Below are positions 15,398 to 22,179 of a stretch of DNA of 22,179 bases, piece after piece. Position numbers and translations under genes: made by a program. Below the pieces are notes generated by a model. The model searched no databases. It worked only from the letters and a program-made list of their open reading frames with translations, and was not told the DNA's origin. The stretch's first letter is position 1; the number at the start of each line of letters is the position of its first letter. The stretch comes from LSUCC0057 sp042091915 (GTDB lineage Bacteria; Pseudomonadota; Gammaproteobacteria; Pseudomonadales; Porticoccaceae), in assembly GCA_042091915.1 (NCBI GenBank), contig JBELGO010000021.1, positions 1-22,179 on the forward strand, written 5' to 3'.

Positions 15398-15835
15398 ATG
15401 GCAACTCCAAAACAGCGTCAAAAAACCCGTAGGCTTTTAGTTCAGGCTCTCTACTCATGGGACCTGGGTGGCTGTGATCTGGCTACTATCGAAGCGGAGT
15501 TTCATGTCGACAACAACATGAGCAAGGTCGATGTGGAATTTTTTCACGAAGTTCTCTACGCCGTACCCAAGCAGCTCAGCCAGATTGATGCATATTACGT
15601 TGAGCATCTCGATCGCCCTGTTGCAGAGCTAGACCCTATTTCTCGGGCGGTACTGCGTTTGGCCAGCTACGAGTTTGCCGAGCGTCTCGACGTTCCCTAT
15701 AAGGTAGTCATTAACGAAGGGGTCAACTTAGCCAAGACCTTTGGGCCTACCGACGCCTACAAATATATCAACGGTGTGCTGGATAAAGTGGCTGCACAGC
15801 TGCGCAGTGCAGAATTTGAAGCCAACAAAAGATAA
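15398..15835 (+). CDS. nusB: Transcription antitermination factor NusB
   Basis: All-helical RNA-binding protein that pairs with NusE (ribosomal protein S10) on boxA to antiterminate rRNA transcription. 145 aa, normal length. Features: the N-terminal KQRQKTRRLLVQALYSWDLGG (Arg-rich helix), VDVEFFHEVLYAV, ELDPISRAVLRLASYE, and VPYKVVINEGVNLAKTFGPTDAYKYINGVLDKVA. ATG 15398 follows the ribH stop by one base, so translation is probably coupled. The ribH-nusB-thiL order is conserved across gammaproteobacteria. Confidence 0.97.
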   Translation: MATPKQRQKTRRLLVQALYSWDLGGCDLATIEAEFHVDNNMSKVDVEFFHEVLYAVPKQLSQIDAYYVEHLDRPVAELDPISRAVLRLASYEFAERLDVPYKVVINEGVNLAKTFGPTDAYKYINGVLDKVAAQLRSAEFEANKR

Positions 15836-15840
15836 TCACT

Positions 15841-16815
15841 ATGAGCAGTGAATTTGCCTTAATTGCCGACTACTTCTCCAGCTGGGCTCCGCGCAGTGAT
15901 TCCGAATTAGGGGTGGAGTTGGGAATTGGCGATGACGCTGCACTGTTAGATATCACTCCGGGGCAACAGTTAGTCGCCGCTACTGATACGCTGGTCGAGG
16001 GAATACATTTTCCTCACAACTACGATCCGTTTGCCATTGCGACCCGCACGGTCGGTGTCAATCTCAGCGATCTCGCCGCTATGGGGGCAACCCCGCGCTG
16101 GGTAACGCTGGCTCTAACGCTGCCCACCGAGTTGGCTAACGACGGCTGGTTGCGACCATTTAGTCGCGGTCTTAAACAGGCGCTATCAGCGCACAATGTT
16201 GCTTTGGTCGGCGGAGATACCAGCCGCGGCCCGTTGACGCTTACTCTCACGGTCATGGGTGAGGTGACTGCGGGCTCTTCGCTGTGTCGGCACAATGCAC
16301 AGCCGGGAGATCGAATTTTTGTCAGTGGCTCGCTCGGAGATGGCGCCGCGGCACTGGCGCTGATTGAAAACCGCTGGAGCGCAGCAGAACCCTTGCAAGA
16401 GTATCTTTTAGCCCGTTACAACGCGCCACAGCCCGCTATAGAGTTGGGCTCGGCACTGGCCGCTGTGGCCAATAGCGCTATTGATCTCTCCGACGGCTTG
16501 CTCGCTGATCTGGGTCATCTTTGCCGCGCCAGCGGTGTCAGTGCGTCAATTGACAGTCGCCAAATACCGCTTGCCGATGGCATGTTGCGCAACGCGCAGA
16601 GCATTGAGTGGGCACTGCGCGGTGGCGACGACTATCGTCTCTGCTTTACTGTGCCGGCAGCGCTGCACAATGCTGTGCCTGTAGAGTGCACCGATGTCGG
16701 TGAAATCGTTGCGCTGGGATCAGAGCCCTCACTGTCCGTCACCGATCTCAACGGCGACCGCCAAGAGACCCCGCTCTCAGAGTTGCGAGGCGGCTATGAC
16801 CACTTCGCCGGTTAA
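15841..16815 (+). CDS. thiL: Thiamine-monophosphate kinase
   Basis: ATP-dependent kinase that makes thiamine diphosphate from thiamine monophosphate. 324 aa, typical length. PurM-like fold motifs: GIGDDAALL, the Mg-binding DTLVEGIHF, NLSDLAAMGA, GGDTSRG, DLSDGLLADLGHL and GGDDYRLCF. The start is ATG 15841, 5 bases after the nusB stop, with little Shine-Dalgarno and probable reinitiation. The 3' end overlaps pgpA by 20 bases, long for this cluster but supported by both the pgpA ribosome binding site and its N-terminus. Confidence 0.96.
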   Translation: MSSEFALIADYFSSWAPRSDSELGVELGIGDDAALLDITPGQQLVAATDTLVEGIHFPHNYDPFAIATRTVGVNLSDLAAMGATPRWVTLALTLPTELANDGWLRPFSRGLKQALSAHNVALVGGDTSRGPLTLTLTVMGEVTAGSSLCRHNAQPGDRIFVSGSLGDGAAALALIENRWSAAEPLQEYLLARYNAPQPAIELGSALAAVANSAIDLSDGLLADLGHLCRASGVSASIDSRQIPLADGMLRNAQSIEWALRGGDDYRLCFTVPAALHNAVPVECTDVGEIVALGSEPSLSVTDLNGDRQETPLSELRGGYDHFAG

Positions 16816-17308
16816 TCCCAGCCCCGCGCAGCTACTGCGCTCACCGCTTTTGCTACTCGCCTTCGGTTTTGGCAGTGGCTTGGCGCCGCGCGCGCCTGGA
16901 ACAGTCGGCTCACTGGCTGCGCTGCTACTGTGGCCGCTGCTGTTAATGTTGCCAACAACAGCGATGTGGTTATTGTTAGCGTTGGGTGGTTTTGCAGGTA
17001 TTTCCATCTGCGGTGTGGCGGCCAAACGTCTGGGTGTACACGATCACGGTGGTATTGTCTGGGATGAATTTATAGGTCTGTGGTTAGCGTTGGCGCTTTT
17101 GCCTGCGACGCTGCCCGCAGCGATATTGGGGTTTGTTCTATTCAGAGTATTTGATATTGCCAAGCCGTGGCCGATCAGCTGGTGTGACAAACGCATCGAT
17201 GGCGGTTTTGGAATTATGCTCGACGATATCATCGCCGGCCTGTTTGCTGCTTTAGTGGGGCAGGGTTTATTTATCGGATTGGATCTGTGCAGGCAAGCCG
17301 TCGGATAA
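16796..17308 (+). CDS. pgpA: Phosphatidylglycerophosphatase A
   Basis: Inner-membrane phosphatase that removes phosphate from phosphatidylglycerophosphate to give phosphatidylglycerol. 170 aa. Signatures: FGSGLAPRAPGTVGSLAA at about 25-42, VWDEFIGLWLAL at about 88-99, FRVFDIAKPWPISWCDKR, and the Mg-binding-looking GGFGIMLDDIIAGL. Several hydrophobic helices separate these. I chose ATG 16796 because GAGG (16787-16790) is 5 bases upstream and the product has normal length; longer in-frame forms run far into thiL with no similarity. The thiL-pgpA neighbour pair is usual. A terminator-like stem-loop spans its stop codon. Confidence 0.95.
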   Translation: MTTSPVNPSPAQLLRSPLLLLAFGFGSGLAPRAPGTVGSLAALLLWPLLLMLPTTAMWLLLALGGFAGISICGVAAKRLGVHDHGGIVWDEFIGLWLALALLPATLPAAILGFVLFRVFDIAKPWPISWCDKRIDGGFGIMLDDIIAGLFAALVGQGLFIGLDLCRQAVG

Positions 17309-17321
17309 TTGCGGCGGTTTT
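17298..17321 (+). terminator. Weak Rho-independent terminator-like hairpin at the end of pgpA
   Basis: CCGTCG (17298-17303) can pair with CGGCGG (17312-17317), with one T-G wobble, around an 8-base loop that contains the pgpA stop codon; TTTT follows at 17318-17321. The stem is short (6, perhaps 7 pairs) and the T run brief, so termination would be partial at best. It lies just ahead of the ribA promoter candidate. Confidence 0.4.
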
Positions 17322-17329
17322 AATCTTGC

Positions 17330-17357
17330 TTTACTGGTCGCCACAGAGAGCTACAAT
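17330..17357 (+). promoter_or_regulatory. Candidate promoter for ribA-hisF
   Basis: TTTACT (17330-17335) and TACAAT (17352-17357) are separated by 16 bases, in the 79-base gap between pgpA and ribA. The -10 matches consensus at five of six positions and the -35 at four. Transcription would start near 17364, about 24 bases before ribA, just upstream of the GGGAG ribosome binding site (17375-17379). No operator or FMN riboswitch is visible. Confidence 0.45.
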
Positions 17358-17387
17358 GGCGGCCAGCCTAAATAGGGAGACACTGTC

Positions 17388-17975
17388 TTGGTGTTGCGTT
17401 TTATAGAAAAATCTAAGCTCCCCACCCGCTGGGGCACGTTCGATATCCACGGATTCGAAGATGCCAGCAATGATAAAGAGCACGTTATCATCAGTATGGG
17501 AGAGTGCGCTGGAGATGAGCCGCTGCTGTTGCGCCTCCACTCTGAGTGTCTGACTGGTGATGCTCTGGGTAGCTTGCGCTGTGATTGTGGTGCTCAGCTG
17601 CAGGCGGCGATGGCGACCATTGCTGAGCGCGGCCGCGGCGCGATCCTCTACTTGCGTCAAGAGGGGCGTGGTATTGGTTTGTTAAACAAGATCAAGGCCT
17701 ACCATTTGCAAGATGCCGGTGCCGATACGGTAGAGGCCAACGAGCAGTTGGGCTTTGGTGCCGACCAGCGCGATTACGCCCTGTGTGAGCCGATGCTTAA
17801 ACATCTTGGCGCCAGCAATATTATTTTGATGACCAATAACCCGCGCAAGGTAGCAGCCCTAGAAGCGCTCGGTGTCAACGTTGTGGAGCGGCGTCCACTG
17901 CAGACCCAGAGTAACCCGCACAACGCGAAATACCTCTCAACTAAGGCCGGCAAGCTCGGCCACCTACTGGACTGA
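17388..17975 (+). CDS. ribA: GTP cyclohydrolase II
   Basis: Zinc enzyme that opens GTP to the pyrimidine precursor, the first committed step of riboflavin synthesis. 195 aa against 196 in E. coli. The zinc cysteines C54, C65 and C67 are all present (HSECLTGDALGSLRCDCG), as are the catalytic RQEGRGIGLLNKIKAY, DTVEANEQLGFGAD and the C-terminal LMTNNPRKV. The start is TTG 17388, with GGGAG at 17375-17379 at 8-base spacing; it gives residue numbering identical to E. coli RibA for the cysteines. GTG 17391 is the alternative and would drop one residue. It supplies the activity missing from the RibBX-type protein at 13776. The hisF gene starts 4 bases after its stop. Confidence 0.97.
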   Translation: MVLRFIEKSKLPTRWGTFDIHGFEDASNDKEHVIISMGECAGDEPLLLRLHSECLTGDALGSLRCDCGAQLQAAMATIAERGRGAILYLRQEGRGIGLLNKIKAYHLQDAGADTVEANEQLGFGADQRDYALCEPMLKHLGASNIILMTNNPRKVAALEALGVNVVERRPLQTQSNPHNAKYLSTKAGKLGHLLD

Positions 17976-17979
17976 TCTG

Positions 17980-18747
17980 ATGGGTTTGGCGAAACGCATA
18001 ATCCCCTGCTTGGATGTTGAGAACGGGCGCGTCGTAAAAGGGGTGCAGTTTGTTGATATTCGCGATGCTGGCGACCCCGTTGAAGTGGCTATCCGCTACA
18101 ACCAACAGGGCGCTGATGAGATCACCTTTTTAGATATTACTGCCAGTCACGAAAATCGCGATACTATGATCCACACCGTGGAGCGCATGGCCGCGTCGGT
18201 GTTTATCCCGCTCACTGTGGGCGGTGGAGTGCGCGAACTGCAAGATATCCGCAACCTGCTCAATGCCGGTGCCGACAAGGTATCGATCAATTCGGCGGCT
18301 GTTTACAACCCCGACTTCGTCCGCGCTGCCGCTGAGCGCTTTGGCAGTCAGTGCATTGTGGTGGCAATCGATGCCAAACAGGTAGCAGAGGGTGAGCAGC
18401 CGCGTTGGGAAATATTTACCCACGGTGGACGCAAGCCGACCGGTATCGATGCGATTGAGTGGGCGGTCAAAATGACCAACCTTGGCGCAGGTGAAATACT
18501 GCTGACCAGTATGGATCGCGACGGCACTAAAAATGGCTTTGATCTTGAGCTCACGCGGCGCATCAGTGACGCGGTCGATGTGCCAGTGATCGCCTCCGGT
18601 GGTGTCGGCAATCTGCAACATCTTGCCGATGGAGTCACTTTGGGAAAAGCCGATGCCGTCTTGGCTGCCAGTATTTTTCACTTTGGCCAGCACACCGTGC
18701 CAGAGGCAAAAGCTTTTATGCGCGAAGCGGGTATAGAAGTACGCTGA
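17980..18747 (+). CDS. hisF: Imidazole glycerol phosphate synthase, cyclase subunit HisF
   Basis: (beta/alpha)8-barrel cyclase that uses ammonia delivered by HisH to turn PRFAR into imidazole glycerol phosphate and AICAR in histidine synthesis. 255 aa, normal length. Catalytic D12 (PCLDVENGRVVKG) and D131 (VVAIDAKQ) are present, with LTVGGGVRELQDI, ADKVSINSAA, TSMDRDGTKNGFDL and VIASGGVGN. ATG 17980 lies 4 bases after the ribA stop, so it is probably cotranscribed with ribA. hisH, hisA and hisB, its usual neighbours, are not in the window. It ends 12 bases from the oppositely oriented S41 protease, with no obvious terminator between them. Confidence 0.97.
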   Translation: MGLAKRIIPCLDVENGRVVKGVQFVDIRDAGDPVEVAIRYNQQGADEITFLDITASHENRDTMIHTVERMAASVFIPLTVGGGVRELQDIRNLLNAGADKVSINSAAVYNPDFVRAAAERFGSQCIVVAIDAKQVAEGEQPRWEIFTHGGRKPTGIDAIEWAVKMTNLGAGEILLTSMDRDGTKNGFDLELTRRISDAVDVPVIASGGVGNLQHLADGVTLGKADAVLAASIFHFGQHTVPEAKAFMREAGIEVR

Positions 18748-18759
18748 GCGGAGACAGCG

Positions 18760-20019
18760 TTAATCGCGCAGTAGAGAGACGGCGTGCAGTACGTTGATTG
18801 CCTCGGCGAGTTGGTTGTCCTCTGTTCTAACTGTATCGCTGCTCGCTTGTTGCGCGACTCTCTCGATCTTCTCTAGGTGACCGCCGAGATCCTCTTCACG
18901 CAGTGCCAAGCTAGGTTCTGCGGGTTTAAATTGTCCGCGCACAACGACAATATCCGGTGCTATACCCTCGGCTTGAATAGAGCGACCAGAAGGGGTGAAA
19001 TAGCGCGCGGTGGTGAGTTTGAGTGCGCGGCCACCCTCAATGGGAATAATAGTCTGCACAGAACCTTTGCCGAAGCTGCGAGTGCCTAGCACTACGCCGC
19101 GGCGATTGTCTTGGATGGCATCGGCAACAATTTCTGCCGCAGAAGCGCTGCCTTCATTGATGAGGATAACGACCGGCAAACCGTTGAGCATGTCGCCCAG
19201 GTCGGCGCTGAGTAGTTGGTTGGCGCTGTTGATACGACCCTCGGTATAAACCACGGTATCGCCATCGAGCAGTGCCGATGCGACATCGACGGCGCTGCTA
19301 ACCAGACCGCCGGGATTATTGCGAAGATCGAGTACAAGGCCCGTGAACGGCTCTTTTTTTAGTTCGTCGAGAGCGCGTGCAAATGCGCGAGCAGTCTGTT
19401 TTTGAAACTGTGCAATGCGAATATAGCCAATACCGTAATCTAGCTGGCGGTAGCGGACAGAATCGATATTAACCATCTCGCGAGAAAGAGTAACATCGAG
19501 TGGGTCGTTCAGAGAGCTGCGCATCAGCGTCAGTTGTACTGGGCTACCACTTTTGCCGCGCAACTTGTCTGTTGCTCTGCTGGGAGAGAGTTCACGCAAT
19601 GATGCACCGTCTATAGCGATAATAAGATCGCCGCTGCGGATACCAGCGCGCAGAGCCGGGCTCTGGTCGAGCGGTGAAATCACTCTTATTAGGCCATCTT
19701 CCGCGGCTACTTCTATACCTATACCCGCGTATTTACCGCTGGTTAATTGCTGTAATTGTCGGTATTCGTCGCGGTCTAGATAGCGCGAGTAGGGGTCGAG
19801 TTTATAGAGCATGCCCTCGATACTGCTGATAAGGAGCTCGCTATCGCTCACCTCATCGACGTAGCCGCGCCGCACTTGGTCAAAGACTTGTGTGAACAGC
19901 CGCAGCTCACTGAGGGGGAGAGTTGTGGGCGGCATAGTGGCAGTCTGGGCGAGTGTGGAGGGGCTCACCACTGCGATTAGGTTAACGGTGAAAAAACTGA
20001 GAAGTAACTTTATTTTCAT
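18760..20019 (-). CDS. ctpA: S41-family C-terminal processing protease (CtpA-like)
   Basis: Periplasmic serine protease of the tail-specific/CtpA family, 419 aa. In order: a signal peptide (KIKLLLSFFTVNLIAVVSPSTLAQ), a helical region with LRLFTQVFDQVRRGYVDE, a PDZ domain (about 95-180, YAGIGIEV and DLIIAIDG), and the protease core. The Ser-Lys dyad is S293 in GSASAAEI and K318 in SFGKGSVQ; the 25-residue spacing matches the family. DLRNNPGGL (231-239) and TARYFTPSGRSIQAEGI follow the family pattern. I chose ATG 20019 (complement) because the signal peptide begins there and GAGGTG lies 6 bases upstream. In Pseudomonas a homologue sits beside envC and gpmI; here a DUF2805 gene intervenes. Confidence 0.95.
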   Translation of the reverse strand: MKIKLLLSFFTVNLIAVVSPSTLAQTATMPPTTLPLSELRLFTQVFDQVRRGYVDEVSDSELLISSIEGMLYKLDPYSRYLDRDEYRQLQQLTSGKYAGIGIEVAAEDGLIRVISPLDQSPALRAGIRSGDLIIAIDGASLRELSPSRATDKLRGKSGSPVQLTLMRSSLNDPLDVTLSREMVNIDSVRYRQLDYGIGYIRIAQFQKQTARAFARALDELKKEPFTGLVLDLRNNPGGLVSSAVDVASALLDGDTVVYTEGRINSANQLLSADLGDMLNGLPVVILINEGSASAAEIVADAIQDNRRGVVLGTRSFGKGSVQTIIPIEGGRALKLTTARYFTPSGRSIQAEGIAPDIVVVRGQFKPAEPSLALREEDLGGHLEKIERVAQQASSDTVRTEDNQLAEAINVLHAVSLLRD

Positions 20020-20050
20020 AACGCTGCACCTCGACGCGTAGAGCGATAAC

Positions 20051-20082
20051 GGTTGTGCAGGTGTAGGGGTCAAAACACAACC
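20051..20082. repeat. Inverted repeat upstream of the S41 protease gene
   Basis: GGTTGTG (20051-20057) and CACAACC (20076-20082) are perfect 7-base inverted repeats around an 18-base centre. They lie in the 127-base space between the DUF2805 gene and the S41 protease start. On the minus strand the centre contains TTGACC, a possible -35, although no good -10 follows at normal distance. It could be an operator or a leader hairpin, or chance. Confidence 0.3.
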
Positions 20083-20146
20083 ACTGAGAACAGCATAGGC
20101 CGATGGCTGGTGGCGGGACAGCCTAGAACGCGACCAATATGGTGAA

Positions 20147-20401
20147 TTAGCGCATTTTTTGCGTTGGGCAGCGGAATGTGCCCACGGTATAGCCGCGCAG
20201 AGCTCTGTGTTTGGTCTTGCGCGCGCTGACTCTGGCGCGCCAGAGTTTAAATGAACGCAATTTCATATTTGAGCGCATTAATTTAATCACCTCAGCCTCG
20301 CTGAGGCCAAAGCTCGCCTCGATCGCCTCAAAGGGGGTGCGGTCTTCCCACGCCATTTCGATGACGCGGCTCAGTTCACTTTCTGTGAGATGGGTTTTCA
20401 T
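20147..20401 (-). CDS. DUF2805 / TIGR03643 family small protein
   Basis: 84 aa protein of unknown function, recognised by the family pattern RVIEMAWEDRTPFEAIEASF, GLSEAEVIKLMRSNM, SFKLWRARVSARKTKH and a C-terminal CPTQ. The segment around FEAIEASFGLSEAEVIKLM looks like a helix-turn-helix, and the protein is rich in Lys and Arg, so nucleic-acid binding is plausible but unproven. ATG 20401 (complement) is chosen over GTG 20410 because it overlaps the envC stop as ATGA and has GGAG 8 bases upstream, consistent with translational coupling to envC. No signal peptide is seen, so it is probably cytoplasmic, unlike its periplasmic neighbours on both sides. Confidence 0.88.
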   Translation of the reverse strand: MKTHLTESELSRVIEMAWEDRTPFEAIEASFGLSEAEVIKLMRSNMKLRSFKLWRARVSARKTKHRALRGYTVGTFRCPTQKMR

Positions 20402-21534
20402 CGCAACCACTCCGCTGGATCAACCGGTAAGCCATTGTGACGCAGTTCAAAGTAGAGCGCATTGCCAATCGCTTCACCGCTGTCGCCGGCGTAAGCGATC
20501 ACTGACTTTGCGGGGATTTGATCGCCTTGCTCTACGCTGAGCTCACTGTTGTGAGCGTACAGGCTAAGGGTTTGCTCATCGTGATCAACAATAACAAGCA
20601 GGCCATAGCCGCGCAAATAATCAGCATAGACTACACGGCCAGCATGAATTGTTTTGATGGGATCGCCGCGGCGCGCATCAATTAACCAACCCTGCCAGCG
20701 CAGTTGATCATCGCGCCGCTCACCAAAACGGTGCAGAAGGCGTCCTGGAGCAGGTTTGGGTAGAGAGCCTTTGAGCTCGGCCAAAGGCTTACTTGGTAGG
20801 CGGGGAGCTCGGCGTTTGGCCGCCTCTTTTATGATCGCTTCTAACTGTTGGCGCTGCTCTTGGAGTGCACTGAGTTGGCCGCGCTGTGAATTTATCTGTT
20901 GGCTCAGTTGGCGGCTGCGCTGTTGTTGTTTGGCGATAGATTGCTTGAGTTGGGTCTCAATTTTTTGCTGTTCGCGCTGAGAGGCTTGGAGTTGTTGGAG
21001 TTTCTGACGCAGTTGGCTGTGTACTGATGTCAGTTGTATAAGATCGCGATTGAGCGTTTGCAGCAGTGTGTGGCGTGCCGTCACCAGGTAGCGATAGTAG
21101 ACCAAGTGACGTTTGATCACCGAGTGTTGCTGTTGATTTAACAGCAGTTTGAGTTGCGGTTGTCGACCGAGTTTGTAGTGTGCGCCAATGACAATGGCGG
21201 CCTCCTGGCGCTGCTGTGCAATACGTCGACTGAGCTCGAGCTCAGTTTGATTGAGTTTTTTCAGTTGGTTGTTATGGTCGCGGATGTCGACAGCTAGGCT
21301 GCGGCGATTTTGCGCCAGTAGGTTCTGTTCGCGCGCGAGTGCTTTGAGTTGTTTCTGCAGCGCGGTTAAATCACTGCTCTGTGCGGTGAGGCGTTTTTCC
21401 AGAGCAGCGATTTCAACACTCAAAGCCTCTAGTTGCTGGCTTTGATTCGATTGGGCGTAACTCTGCACGGCGGTGCCAAAACTGGCCAGCAGCAGTGCCC
21501 AAAGCAATAACGTGGGTGCGGTTGGGCCTGACAC
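20398..21534 (-). CDS. envC: EnvC-like murein hydrolase activator (degenerate LytM/M23)
   Basis: 378 aa exported protein. A signal peptide (about 1-27, LLLWALLLASFGTAVQSYAQ) is followed by a long Gln/Leu-rich coiled coil (about 30-250) and a C-terminal LytM/M23 domain (about 263-376). The M23 zinc ligands are missing: the first His position reads GWLID, and the HxH motif is replaced in NALYFELRHNG. This is the state expected for EnvC, which activates amidases at the division site instead of cutting wall itself. The start is GTG 21534 (complement), 2 bases after the gpmI stop; the signal peptide begins right there. The stop overlaps the DUF2805 start. The order gpmI-envC-ctp is known from Pseudomonas. 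Confidence 0.93.
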   Translation of the reverse strand: MSGPTAPTLLLWALLLASFGTAVQSYAQSNQSQQLEALSVEIAALEKRLTAQSSDLTALQKQLKALAREQNLLAQNRRSLAVDIRDHNNQLKKLNQTELELSRRIAQQRQEAAIVIGAHYKLGRQPQLKLLLNQQQHSVIKRHLVYYRYLVTARHTLLQTLNRDLIQLTSVHSQLRQKLQQLQASQREQQKIETQLKQSIAKQQQRSRQLSQQINSQRGQLSALQEQRQQLEAIIKEAAKRRAPRLPSKPLAELKGSLPKPAPGRLLHRFGERRDDQLRWQGWLIDARRGDPIKTIHAGRVVYADYLRGYGLLVIVDHDEQTLSLYAHNSELSVEQGDQIPAKSVIAYAGDSGEAIGNALYFELRHNGLPVDPAEWLR

Positions 21535-21536
21535 GT

Positions 21537-22179
21537 TTAGCCCAGTAATGTGCGCCCGCTCATCTCATGGGGCTGAGCAACACCCATCAAATCGAGAAGC
21601 GTCGGTGCTATATCGGCGAGAGAACCGCCGGGTGATAGGGGCTGTTGACGCGGACCAACATAAACTAGCGGCACTGGCAGCGTGGTATGTTGTGTGTGAG
21701 GCTGATTATTCTCAGCGTCATACATGGACTCGACATTGCCGTGATCTGCGGTAATCAAAGCTTGTCCGCCGACCTCACGGAGTGCGCCGATCACTTCTCG
21801 CAGCGCTTTATCGACGGCTTCTACTGCCTTCACAGCGGCAGGATAAGAGCCAGTGTGGCCGACCTGGTCGCAGTTGGCGTAGTTGCAGACAATCGCGTCA
21901 AAGTCGCCGCTGCGAATGGCGGCGACTAATTTCTCGGTCACCTCGGGGGCGCTCATTTCTGGTTGTAAATCGTAAGTTTCAACTTGTGGCGAAGCGATCA
22001 ATTCTCGCTGTTCGCCCGGATAAAGAGCCTCTTGGCCGCCACTGAAGAAAAACGTCACATGGGCATATTTTTCGGTCTCGGCGATGCGCAGTTGGCGTTT
22101 GCCACTGTTGGCTAACACTTCACCGAAGCTGTTGATGAGCTCTTCGGGTGGAAAGGCAATTGGCGCGGGGATAGAGTCC
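21537..22179 (-). CDS. gpmI: 2,3-bisphosphoglycerate-independent phosphoglycerate mutase, C-terminal part (5' end off window)
   Basis: Mn-dependent glycolytic enzyme interconverting 3- and 2-phosphoglycerate. About 213 of the usual ~510 residues are in the window; the N-terminal half, with the phosphorylated serine, lies beyond the right edge. The visible frame opens with SIPAPIAFPPEELINSFGE, then has TEKYAHVTFFFSGG, CNYANCDQVGHTG (metal-binding Asp and His), ITADHGN (Asp and His), HTQHTTLPVPLVYVG and DIAPTLLDLMG. It ends at a stop at 21537-21539. envC follows after 2 bases and is probably cotranscribed. A GTG at 22118 is internal, not a start. Confidence 0.97.
   Translation of the reverse strand, partial: DSIPAPIAFPPEELINSFGEVLANSGKRQLRIAETEKYAHVTFFFSGGQEALYPGEQRELIASPQVETYDLQPEMSAPEVTEKLVAAIRSGDFDAIVCNYANCDQVGHTGSYPAAVKAVEAVDKALREVIGALREVGGQALITADHGNVESMYDAENNQPHTQHTTLPVPLVYVGPRQQPLSPGGSLADIAPTLLDLMGVAQPHEMSGRTLLG

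Noticed and set aside
16694..16795. Upstream extension of the pgpA frame into thiL
   Set aside because: The added 34 residues overlap the conserved thiL end and precede a good ribosome binding site for ATG 16796.

Overview
The window reads as a densely packed chromosomal segment of a gammaproteobacterium. Most genes match gammaproteobacterial families and gene orders: glyA-nrdR-ribD-ribE-ribBA-ribH-nusB-thiL-pgpA-ribA, and gpmI-envC-ctp near hisF. The overall flavour is marine Cellvibrionales/Pseudomonadales-like, which is inference only. A run of 10 N at 413-422 marks a scaffold gap in a draft assembly. No tRNA, rRNA, insertion sequence, phage gene or CRISPR array is visible. The largest gene-free stretch is 164 bases (9319-9482).

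Layout, plus strand. 1-1503: the 3' part of icmF (fused isobutyryl-CoA mutase), interrupted by the gap. 1567-7864: a MoxR-Bat operon (MoxR ATPase, DUF58, DUF4381, BatA, BatB/C fusion, BatD), followed with an ATGA overlap by rlmD (7861-9318). Every gene from DUF58 to rlmD overlaps its predecessor or nearly does, and four consecutive genes use GTG or TTG starts. 9483-17308: glyA, a Nudix hydrolase, nrdR, then the riboflavin cluster ribD-ribE-ribBA-ribH with nusB, thiL and pgpA. A small terminator-like hairpin and a promoter candidate separate pgpA from ribA-hisF (17388-18747).

Minus strand, converging on hisF: gpmI (partial, 5' end off the right edge), envC, a small DUF2805 gene that overlaps envC, and a ctp/S41 protease (22179 down to 18760).

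How the genes fit together: RibA (GTP cyclohydrolase II), RibD, the DHBP synthase, RibH and RibE together cover the riboflavin pathway except the phosphatase step. RibBA carries a GTP cyclohydrolase-like domain that has lost its zinc cysteines, so the separate ribA is needed. EnvC and the S41 protease point to cell-wall separation and periplasmic proteolysis. The MoxR-Bat proteins probably form a membrane-associated chaperone/VWA assembly facing the periplasm.

I found no convincing undescribed system. The items most worth a second look are the degenerate VWA site in the BatB-like fusion, the coupling of bat genes to rlmD, the ribA-hisF junction without hisH/hisA, the DUF2805 gene between envC and ctp, and the glyA-nudix hairpin.
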